From assembly GCA_934454435.1 (NCBI GenBank), contig CAKSGA010000126.1, positions 1-5,356 on the forward strand: a stretch of 5,356 nucleotides of DNA. The letters are read 5' to 3'. How positions within the stretch are numbered: position 1 is the first letter of the stretch; the number at the start of each line of letters is the position of its first letter. The notes below the pieces were generated by a model that ran no database searches, was not told where the DNA came from, and was given only the letters and a program-made list of their open reading frames with translations. Made by a program: the position numbers and the translations under genes. Shown one piece after another: positions 1 through 4,793 of this stretch. This DNA is from an uncultured Oscillospiraceae bacterium (GTDB taxonomy: Bacteria; Bacillota; Clostridia; Oscillospirales; Ruminococcaceae).

Positions 1-1239
1 CTCGTCATATCCGTAGACTGGCTTGCCGGTGGTTTCATCTATTGTTCTTACCATACCTATCATGGTGGGGTTTTCTTTCCATACGGTGGAAACGTGGATA
101 TTACCTGCGGTGATAAGCACCTCGGAATATCCTCCGTCAAGCTCGCCGTCGCCGTTTTCATCGGCTGTGGGATCCTTGCCGCCTGCGGGGTATCCTACGA
201 ACATCTGTCTGGCCGGATCGGTATCAGCACCGTTCGCTGAATTGAAAGTGTCCGCCAGGGTCCTTGCAAAGACGTCTATAGCGGTCTTGAAATAAGCGAT
301 GCCGTGGGTGCCGTTCTGTCTGCCGGTGGCGTAAACGCCGTTGCCGTTCAGCATATCTATGTATGACTTCAGCACGCCCGAATGCAGGTTGACCTCCTCG
401 CCGCTCTCGAAATTGAGCGCCGCCTGGTTGCCTGCCTTTGCGAAATCCTGCATCACAAGGTAATTTGCCTTGAACTTCTCGCCGTCTATGATATTTACTC
501 CCGCCATATCAACGGAATAGGTACCGTTGCTGTTCTTGGTGACGGAGATATCGCCGTAGTTTGCAAGCTCGTCTATGTACATGTTGAGCTGGTCGTAAAG
601 CTCGTTCGGACCGTACTCATCGGGATAGTTTATAAGCTCCTTTGCTATGCGGTCGTTGAGGGTGTTTATCTCGCTGAGCAGGTTGTTCACATAGCCGACC
701 GTATTCTCCATCTCGCTTACGTACGTATCCTCGACCTCCTGGAGCTTCGTGCTGTAATCGTTGAGGAGTCTGCACAGGTTGACAGCGTTGTTGGCTACCA
801 ACGTAGCTACCTCGGCAGCGTCCGGGCGCTCGACCGAATAGCTCTGGAGTGCCTTGAAATACTGCTCGGTGAAGTACTGCAGGCCGTCCGTATCGATGTT
901 GTCCAGCACGTCCTCTATATCGGAAAGGATATTGACCGACTTTTCGGTTTCAGCTTCTATCGCCGTATTCTCACGATATCTCTTGTCGATGTACTGATCT
1001 CTCATCTGGCTGACGCCGTAAGCGTTTACGCCCTGACCATTAAGGGAAAGGTTGTTCGTATTGCTGCACCATCTCAGGCTCTGATTTCCGCTGACGTACA
1101 TGGAATAAAGGTCCACACGCTGGCGGGTATAGCCCACGGTGTTTATGTTGGAAACGTTGTTGCCTGCGATGTCCAGGCTTTTTTGTGCGACCTGGAGGGT
1201 ACGCTTCTGTGTTTCAAATCCCAGGAAAGTCGGGCGCAT
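1..1239 (-). CDS. flgK: Flagellar hook-associated protein 1 (FlgK), partial, 3' end beyond window
   Basis: FlgK forms the first junction ring between the hook and the filament; it is exported by the flagellar type III system and sits at the distal end of the hook. The reading frame is open from the ATG to the left edge, giving the first 413 residues; the C-terminus is missing. Residues 27-40 (NNVSNINTVGYTRQ) are the N-terminal signature of rod, hook and hook-associated proteins, followed by GQGVNAYGVSQMRDQYIDKR (68-87) and a long, largely helical segment (about 90-210), as expected for FlgK. Around residue 325 lies the typical LADTFN motif. The start is fixed by an AGGAGGA ribosome binding site (1246-1252), 6 nt before the ATG. 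A 56-nt gap separates it from flgN with no terminator, so it is co-transcribed. An acidic DENGDGELD loop (residues 360-368) is unusual. Family assignment is secure from motifs and neighbours. Confidence 0.93.
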   Translation of the reverse strand, partial: MRPTFLGFETQKRTLQVAQKSLDIAGNNVSNINTVGYTRQRVDLYSMYVSGNQSLRWCSNTNNLSLNGQGVNAYGVSQMRDQYIDKRYRENTAIEAETEKSVNILSDIEDVLDNIDTDGLQYFTEQYFKALQSYSVERPDAAEVATLVANNAVNLCRLLNDYSTKLQEVEDTYVSEMENTVGYVNNLLSEINTLNDRIAKELINYPDEYGPNELYDQLNMYIDELANYGDISVTKNSNGTYSVDMAGVNIIDGEKFKANYLVMQDFAKAGNQAALNFESGEEVNLHSGVLKSYIDMLNGNGVYATGRQNGTHGIAYFKTAIDVFARTLADTFNSANGADTDPARQMFVGYPAGGKDPTADENGDGELDGGYSEVLITAGNIHVSTVWKENPTMIGMVRTIDETTGKPVYGYDE

Positions 1240-1295
1240 ATATCTTCCTCCTAAATTCCGGCTGAGTCCCCTGACCGCCGGTGCTCTTTACTTCT

Positions 1296-1778
1296 CTAAA
1301 CCTCTCTGAAAGCCTTTGCCGAGCTGACGCCCCCGCTGACCTTTGACGCATTCCTGTCGTAGGTCTGGGGCTTGTTGAGTATCCCGGCACGCTTCACCAG
1401 CTCCTGCTGGTTATCCAGCTTGCGTCTGACTATCTCGCTGGTCTGCTCGTTTATCTCCCTGATATTGTCAACCAGGTCGCCGAGCTGACGTGAAAGCAGC
1501 TTCATCTTCGCCTGGTACTCCTGCGGGACCTCATCGATCATCTCCGACAGCTTCCTGTCTGCGATACCGAGCCCCTTGTACAGCGCCTGTCGTTTGGTTT
1601 CCAGCGACTGGCTCTTCATGACGTACGCCTGTTCGGTATTGAGCGACTTTGTGAGCCACTCGAGGTCATCGTTGAGTATCTTGGTGTGCTTCTTCATCAG
1701 GAACATGTGCAGCTCCCGATAGAAATCACAGTCTATCTCAAGGCATTTAATGACTGCCTGTGCGGTTCTCTCATCCAT
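1296..1778 (-). CDS. flgN: Flagellar export chaperone FlgN
   Basis: This is a 160-residue protein, charged, mostly helical and without membrane segments, as expected for FlgN. FlgN is the cytoplasmic chaperone that binds the C-termini of FlgK and FlgL and delivers them to the flagellar export gate. The middle (about 45-125) is a heptad-like, coiled-coil-prone stretch rich in Leu, Lys, Glu and Gln, and the C-terminus contains a TYDRNA motif near residue 140, resembling the TYD element common near the end of Bacillota FlgN proteins. I chose the ATG at 1778, 4 nt after the flgM stop and preceded by a GGGTGA ribosome-binding-like sequence. An in-frame TTG at 1808 would add ten residues inside flgM and is less likely. 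Sequence conservation in this family is low, so the call leans partly on its position between flgM and its client flgK. Confidence 0.87.
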   Translation of the reverse strand: MDERTAQAVIKCLEIDCDFYRELHMFLMKKHTKILNDDLEWLTKSLNTEQAYVMKSQSLETKRQALYKGLGIADRKLSEMIDEVPQEYQAKMKLLSRQLGDLVDNIREINEQTSEIVRRKLDNQQELVKRAGILNKPQTYDRNASKVSGGVSSAKAFREV

Positions 1779-1782
1779 AGCT

Positions 1783-2043
1783 TCACCCGAAAATGATGTA
1801 GTTTGCAAGGTCGTTCGGCTCCACGCTGTCCATGGACTGCTGCGCCCGGGAGATCTCCTGCGGAGTTGCGTCAGCCTTTACGGCTGCGGAGATGCCGTTC
1901 TTAGCCGCCTGCAAAGCGGTTTCAAACCCGAACTCCACCCTGTCGGTGTTCTTAGTCTGGGAAGCAGCCTCTGACCTTTGCACGGTGCCTTTTCTCGTGG
2001 TCTTATAGGCGGAAATCACGCCGTTTATTCTTTTTATCTCCAT
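1783..2043 (-). CDS. flgM: Anti-sigma-28 factor FlgM
   Basis: This is an 86-residue protein, the usual size for FlgM. FlgM binds sigma-28 (FliA/SigD) in the cytoplasm and blocks late flagellar transcription until the hook is finished; in the classical systems it is then exported. The N-terminus (MEIKRINGVISAYKT) fits the short I-x-x-I-x-x ... Y pattern of Bacillota FlgM. The middle is Thr/Lys/Gln-rich and likely disordered, and the C-terminal half (about 35-86) carries amphipathic helices in the region that contacts sigma-28. The usual C-terminal helix motif is only weakly recognisable, so it is a divergent member. The start is supported by GAGGAGG (2054-2060), 10 nt upstream, slightly long spacing. 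It is the first gene of the operon, about 95 nt downstream of the start point expected from a consensus sigma-28 promoter, which supports autoregulation. Position before flgN and flgK strengthens the assignment. Confidence 0.8.
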   Translation of the reverse strand: MEIKRINGVISAYKTTRKGTVQRSEAASQTKNTDRVEFGFETALQAAKNGISAAVKADATPQEISRAQQSMDSVEPNDLANYIIFG

Positions 2044-2106
2044 AAATGCTCTGCCTCCTCTGCGTTGATTTATGTGTTCTTTCTTTTGTCCGGTGGCGGC
2101 TTCTTG

Positions 2107-2124
2107 AGGGGACAGTACGCCCCT
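2107..2124 (-). promoter_or_regulatory. Small hairpin in the flgM 5' leader
   Basis: AGGGG and CCCCT arms enclose an 8-nt loop within the leader of the flgM transcript, about 15 nt after the predicted start point. No T-run follows it, so it is not a terminator. It may only stabilise the 5' end; a role in translation control is speculation. Confidence 0.3.
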
Positions 2125-2145
2125 ATACTATTTCGCCTAAATATA

Positions 2146-2172
2146 TTATCGGCATTTTGCCCCGGAACTTTA
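2146..2172 (-). promoter_or_regulatory. Sigma-28 (SigD/FliA) promoter of flgM-flgN-flgK
   Basis: On the minus strand a -35 element TAAAGTTC (2172-2165) and a -10 element GCCGATAA (2153-2146) are separated by exactly 11 nt. The known sigma-28 consensus is TAAAGTTT-N11-GCCGATAA, so 15 of 16 element positions match. The expected start point is near 2138-2139, leaving a leader of about 95 nt before flgM. It lies just downstream of the pilin 1 terminator, so the flagellar operon has an independent start. Confidence 0.92.
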
Positions 2173-2193
2173 GCGCAGAAATGCATTTTCCTC

Positions 2194-2231
2194 AAAAAAA
2201 CACAATAATCCCCCGGATCTCTCCGGGGGAT
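2194..2231 (-). terminator. Rho-independent terminator after pilin 1
   Basis: A 10-bp GC-rich stem (arms 2208-2217 and 2222-2231, core TCCCCCGGA/TCCGGGGGA) with a GAGA loop is followed on the minus strand by TTATTGTG and a run of seven T. It begins 12 nt after the pilin 1 stop codon. It ends the pilin transcript and insulates the flagellar operon promoter just beyond it. Confidence 0.93.
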
Positions 2232-2243
2232 AAGTCGTTATTA

Positions 2244-2996
2244 TCAGGTGATAGGCGTCTTGGTGTCGATGTAAAGACCGTAAGCGCCCTCTGTCGCTGC
2301 GGGCATGGAGAACACCACATATCCGGTCGCCGGCATGAGATAATCGTCAGAGCATGTGCCGAGTATCGCTTCATTGCCGACCAGCCTGCCGGAAGAATTG
2401 ATGGTGAGTGCGTCACGGAAATCCGAGGACGAAGAGTACGCAGACCTTACCGGGAGCCTGGACTCGCAGAAGTGGGTGTACCTCACCTTGAAGTCGTTAT
2501 CCACAAGCGCATAGAAATAACCCTCATAGCTGTCCGCAAGGTAACTAGCGATATTACTCTGAAGGTACTTTTCAAGCGTGGTCATGTTGGTGCTGGCGGG
2601 GTCGTCCATGTTCATGAGCTGGTCAAAGGTGTCGCTGATATGCAGGCCTACAATGCCCCTCTGCTCTGACTTGACCTCAACGAACAGGAAGTTATCCGTG
2701 CGCCCGTCACGTCCGGTTATCTTGTTCACGCCCTTATCGTACTTGACGTACTGGGTGTCAGTGTCTGCATATGTGACCACTGAACGCTCCGTGAGCTGCG
2801 CCCGGGTAAACGTCAGCTGGGAAGCCGTAAGGAACGCCCTAGCGTTGGAATTAGCCGCAAGCTGCTTATCAGTGTTTCCGCCGATCATGTTTACCATGAT
2901 TATTGAAACGAGCACTGCTATAATGCCCATTACCACGATCAGCTCCACGATGGTGAAGCCCTTTTTGCCTTTCATTCTGTGAAGGTACTTTATCAT
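2244..2996 (-). CDS. Type IV prepilin-like protein, probable minor pilin (pilin 1)
   Basis: This is a 250-residue class III signal peptide protein. The positively charged leader MIKYLHRMKGKKG (1-13) ends in Gly and is followed by FTIVEL, so a PilD-type prepilin peptidase should cut after residue 13 and methylate Phe14; Glu is at mature position 5. A hydrophobic helix runs to about residue 38 and would anchor the protein in the membrane and then the pilus core. Pro22 and Gly14 of the two neighbouring pilins are replaced by Val and Ala. The globular part has two cysteines (177 and 215), which could form a disulfide, and shares with its neighbours a GYFYALVDNDFKV strand region and a C-terminal AILGTCSD element. 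The ATG at 2996 is preferred (AAAGGCGG at 3005-3012); an upstream TTG at 3041 would spoil the leader. It is probably co-transcribed with pilin 2. Whether it is a pilus tip, priming or pseudopilin subunit is not visible. Confidence 0.87.
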   Translation of the reverse strand: MIKYLHRMKGKKGFTIVELIVVMGIIAVLVSIIMVNMIGGNTDKQLAANSNARAFLTASQLTFTRAQLTERSVVTYADTDTQYVKYDKGVNKITGRDGRTDNFLFVEVKSEQRGIVGLHISDTFDQLMNMDDPASTNMTTLEKYLQSNIASYLADSYEGYFYALVDNDFKVRYTHFCESRLPVRSAYSSSSDFRDALTINSSGRLVGNEAILGTCSDDYLMPATGYVVFSMPAATEGAYGLYIDTKTPIT

Positions 2997-3020
2997 GCGA
3001 TGTTCCGCCTTTCGTGAAAT

Positions 3021-3112
3021 TCGGGGAGCGCCATTATTCAAACGCCCATCTGATTTCTGATAAACGCTTGAATAATAGCACTAATTCCCCGACGGCTTGC
3101 GCCGCCGAGGAA
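3021..3112 (-). promoter_or_regulatory. Structured intercistronic RNA between pilin 2 and pilin 1
   Basis: The first hairpin pairs 3101-3112 with 3085-3096 (12 bp, GCAA tetraloop). The second pairs 3065-3076 with 3033-3044 (12 bp, 20-nt loop containing a tandem ATCAGAA/ATCAGAT). Three positions pair as G-U only in the minus-strand RNA and would be A-C mismatches in plus-strand RNA, so the structure belongs to the pilin transcript. No T-run follows the first hairpin, so it is not a standard terminator. A segment TCGGGGA (3086-3092) inside the first hairpin can instead pair with TCCCCGA (3021-3027), enclosing the second hairpin and ending 8 nt before the pilin 1 ribosome binding site. I infer a role in 3' end protection of pilin 2 mRNA or in setting pilin 1 expression; no known riboswitch family is recognised. 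Confidence 0.6.
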
Positions 3113-3148
3113 CGTTGTGTCATTAAGATGATTCAGCTTTCGCTAGGA

Positions 3149-3784
3149 TTATGTACCAGCCGGAGCTGCAGCAGCAACGTGCTTGATAACAGGAGCAGTA
3201 CCAACGATTACGCTGTCAGCAGAAACGCCTGCCTTGTTGCCTGCCCATGTGATCTCCTGTGTGCCTTCCCAAACAGTCTCATTTGCATTAAGAGTTGTAG
3301 GAATATCGCTAACAGAACCGCCAGGAACAACTGCTACGCCGATAACGGCTGCCTTGTGGATATAAACCTCAACATAGCCGTTCTTGAAATCACGGAGTAC
3401 GTCAGCCATGTACAGACCGAAGTCAGTGTTCTTGTCGGAACCACCAGTTATGGTGTACTTTGTAGAACCGGAAGGACCAAATGTTACTGTACCAGTATTA
3501 GTAACACTCCAACCGGAAGAAGTTACTGTGCACTGGATAGTAACCATAGTGTCAGTGCCTCTGATGGAATACTTATCAGCGTCAGCCTTGGTAAGGAATG
3601 CGCTTGCCTGAGTCTTAACCGTAGATGCAGTGGAGTTAGCAGATGTGATGTTAGAATCCTGAACAACACCGATCATGGTAGGAACGAGGATAGCAGCAAG
3701 TACGCCGATGATAGCGATTACTACTACGAGCTCTACGAGTGTAAAGCCCTTCTTGGCCTTGAGAGCCTGAAGCTTCTTTATCAT
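3149..3784 (-). CDS. Type IV prepilin, probable major pilin (pilin 2)
   Basis: This is a 211-residue prepilin. Leader MIKKLQALKAKKG (1-13) precedes FTLVELVVVIAIIGVLAAIL, giving cleavage after Gly13, mature Phe1, Glu5 and Pro22, the classic type IVa-like N-terminal helix. The rest is Thr/Ser/Gly/Val-rich, as in beta-rich pilin heads, with a single cysteine (85), so no internal disulfide. It is paralogous to pilin 3: the first 26 mature residues are 23/26 identical, and both share TSAN..A.TV......FLTK, a Gly-Tyr-Glu strand region and a C-terminal D(S/G)V(I/V)(V/I)GT(A/C)PV. Start choice is firm: AGGAGGT (3792-3798) lies 7 nt before the ATG. An in-frame ATG at 3847 lacks a ribosome binding site and falls in the leader. 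A good promoter, strong ribosome site, structured leader and codon use with more T/A-ending codons than its neighbours all point to high expression, hence 'major pilin' (inference). Confidence 0.92.
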   Translation of the reverse strand: MIKKLQALKAKKGFTLVELVVVIAIIGVLAAILVPTMIGVVQDSNITSANSTASTVKTQASAFLTKADADKYSIRGTDTMVTIQCTVTSSGWSVTNTGTVTFGPSGSTKYTITGGSDKNTDFGLYMADVLRDFKNGYVEVYIHKAAVIGVAVVPGGSVSDIPTTLNANETVWEGTQEITWAGNKAGVSADSVIVGTAPVIKHVAAAAPAGT

Positions 3785-3803
3785 TGTAAAGACCTCCTGT
3801 AAA

Positions 3804-3842
3804 ATAAAAAAGTTTTTTATGTATAACCCCAGCGGAGTTATA
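3804..3842 (-). promoter_or_regulatory. Leader hairpin and A/T palindrome before pilin 2
   Basis: A 9-bp stem (3834-3842 with 3822-3830, one G-U pair in the transcript, 3-nt loop) is followed by a perfect 17-nt A/T palindrome with 8-bp arms (3804-3820), just before the ribosome binding site. The layout resembles an mRNA-stabilising leader or a weak attenuator; the T-run is about 9 nt from the stem base, too far for a convincing terminator. Confidence 0.45.
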
Positions 3843-3863
3843 TCCATGTTAATTCTGCATTGG

Positions 3864-3904
3864 AGCTATGCTCCCTTGCTGTAATCACATTATAACGCAT
3901 AGCT
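3864..3904 (-). promoter_or_regulatory. Operator-like inverted repeat flanking the pilin 2 -10 box
   Basis: AGCTATGC (minus strand, 3904-3897) lies in the promoter spacer and its exact reverse complement GCATAGCT (3871-3864) lies in the early leader. Centres are 33 bp apart, close to three helical turns. The second copy also sits inside a GGAGC-ATA-GCTCC hairpin (3862-3874). It could be a repressor site; no regulator family is identified. Confidence 0.35.
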
Positions 3905-3917
3905 TCAGAAATTGCAA
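3889..3917 (-). promoter_or_regulatory. Sigma-70-type promoter of pilin 2
   Basis: On the minus strand TTGCAA (3917-3912, 4/6 match to TTGACA) and a perfect TATAAT (3894-3889) are separated by 17 nt. The start point would be near 3882, giving a leader of about 98 nt before the pilin 2 ATG. This is the best housekeeping-type promoter in the window. Confidence 0.78.
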
Positions 3918-3986
3918 GTGTTTTTTACGAAAAATTGCAGTCCGGGCGCAAATTCGTTGAAAACAATCTATTTGCCGGCCCTCTTT

Positions 3987-4038
3987 TTGTGCAAATTGTG
4001 TGAAATTATCGTGTAACTTGTGTTAATCGTTTACACAA
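3987..4038. repeat. Tandem and inverted repeats upstream of the pilin 2 promoter
   Basis: On the plus strand, 3987-4004 and 4009-4026 are imperfect direct repeats (14/18 identical, 22-bp period), each holding two T(T/C)GTG blocks 9 bp apart. Overlapping this, 4018-4038 is a 21-bp imperfect palindrome with TTGTGT/ACACAA arms (8 of 10 pairs). It lies 70-120 bp before the pilin 2 -35 box and just after the pilin 3 stop, so an activator or repressor binding region is possible. The rest of this spacer (3918-3986) shows no gene, and I see no convincing terminator for pilin 3 in it. Confidence 0.4.
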
Positions 4039-4055
4039 AACGCTTACCAGATGTA

Positions 4056-4676
4056 TCATGTTCCCGTTTCGCTGCTCACCAGTTCCAGAACGGGACATGT
4101 CCCTATGACCACGCCGTCCTCATAACCCGCCCTGTTCGACCCGCCGAAGCTGAACTGCCTGCTGTCGAACTCGGAATCCGTGGGCATTGCCGGCGCCGGG
4201 TCAGGGGAACCCTCCACCACGGTCACGCCAAGGACATGGCTGTACTCAACGTACATTTCAATATATGCGGTGCCGATGCCGTTCATGCTCTGGGAAAGGT
4301 AGGACAGCAGCTCGAAACTTTCGTTGCCGGTGACCCCGGTCACGGTGTCGATGGTGGTCCAGTGGTTCACGCCGTCCACCCAGTCAGAGGCGCTGCCGCC
4401 GACCATGGTCCAGTTCCCCCGCTCCACCTTTATCACGACTTTCTCCCTGCCGCCGATATGCGTATCAAGCTGCGTTGCCATCTTTGTGAGGAACTCTGAA
4501 CTGCGGTCGTTCACCGTCCTTGCAAGGCGGTTTGCCGAGGTCACCCGGGCGTCTATCGCCACGCCTATCATCGTGGGGATAAGTATCCCGGCAAGCACGC
4601 CGATTATTGCGACGACGACCACCAGCTCCACCAGCGTGAAGCCACGTTTCCTGCAAAGCTCTGTCAATTTCTTCAT
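4056..4676 (-). CDS. Type IV prepilin (pilin 3), paralogue of pilin 2
   Basis: This is a 206-residue prepilin. Leader MKKLTELCRKRG (1-12) precedes FTLVELVVVVAIIGVLAGIL, so cleavage follows Gly12, leaving mature Phe1, Glu5 and Pro22. The hydrophobic helix extends to about residue 40, followed by a globular domain with several Trp residues and a FELLSYLSQSMNGIGTAYIEMYVEY region that aligns with the GYVEVYIHK region of pilin 2. The C-terminal VVIGTCPV (189-196) matches VIVGTAPV in pilin 2. One cysteine (194) remains after processing. The ATG has GGAG 7 nt upstream. It has its own promoter 33 nt before the start codon and is separated from pilT by a terminator. Codon use is strongly G/C-ending, unlike pilin 2, suggesting lower expression and a minor or alternative pilin role (inference). 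Confidence 0.9.
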   Translation of the reverse strand: MKKLTELCRKRGFTLVELVVVVAIIGVLAGILIPTMIGVAIDARVTSANRLARTVNDRSSEFLTKMATQLDTHIGGREKVVIKVERGNWTMVGGSASDWVDGVNHWTTIDTVTGVTGNESFELLSYLSQSMNGIGTAYIEMYVEYSHVLGVTVVEGSPDPAPAMPTDSEFDSRQFSFGGSNRAGYEDGVVIGTCPVLELVSSETGT

Positions 4677-4708
4677 ACTACCGCTCCATTTCGTTTTACC
4701 AGCTTACC

Positions 4709-4739
4709 ATTATAAAATGCAATAAATGCCATGTGTCAT
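4709..4739 (-). promoter_or_regulatory. Probable sigma-70-type promoter of pilin 3
   Basis: On the minus strand a perfect TATAAT (4714-4709) follows ATGACA (4739-4734, 5/6 match to TTGACA) with a 19-nt spacer, longer than the 17-nt optimum. It lies between the pilT terminator and the pilin 3 start codon and would give a leader of roughly 25 nt. Confidence 0.6.
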
Positions 4740-4743
4740 ATTG

Positions 4744-4778
4744 AAAATCCCGGCTGCGGAAATTCCACACAGCCGGGA
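4744..4778 (-). terminator. Rho-independent terminator after pilT
   Basis: A perfect 9-bp stem TCCCGGCTG/CAGCCGGGA (4770-4778 with 4748-4756), whose loop can form a further GGAA/TTCC pairing, is followed on the minus strand by TTTT. It starts 15 nt after the pilT stop. The T-run is short, so read-through into pilin 3 is possible. An upstream CCGGGA (4783-4788) can pair with the first arm and compete with the terminator. Confidence 0.75.
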
Positions 4779-4793
4779 CTATTCCCGGAAAGA

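Noticed and set aside
382..1254. Long plus-strand open frame (290 codons) opposite flgK
   Set aside because: It is antisense to a clearly recognisable FlgK, has no ribosome binding site and no recognisable motif; codon structure of the opposite gene explains it.
1240..1295. CCGGC/GCCGG hairpin between flgN and flgK
   Set aside because: Five base pairs around a 14-nt loop with no T-run; too weak to be a terminator or clear regulatory element.
2046..2669. Plus-strand open frame (207 codons) crossing the terminator and the sigma-28 promoter
   Set aside because: It runs through regulatory DNA and opposite pilin 1, with no protein family resemblance.
3014..3802. Long plus-strand open frame (262 codons) opposite pilin 2
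   Set aside because: Ser/Cys/Asn-rich nonsense-like composition, antisense to a certain pilin gene, no ribosome site.
3785..3847. In-frame upstream ATG at 3847 for pilin 2
   Set aside because: No ribosome binding site, lies in the leader hairpin, and would give an overlong, hydrophobic leader before the prepilin cleavage site.
3785..3882. A c-di-GMP riboswitch in the pilin 2 leader
   Set aside because: Such riboswitches control pilin genes in some Clostridia, but the leader lacks the conserved GCAAACC-type core of class I and the class II pattern.
4018..4050. Terminator after pilin 3 (CGTTT-TGTGT-AAACG)
   Set aside because: Only a 5-bp A/T-rich stem with no following T-run on the minus strand.
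4020..4499. Plus-strand open frame (159 codons) opposite pilin 3
   Set aside because: Antisense shadow of the G/C-ending codons of pilin 3; begins inside the operator-like repeat.
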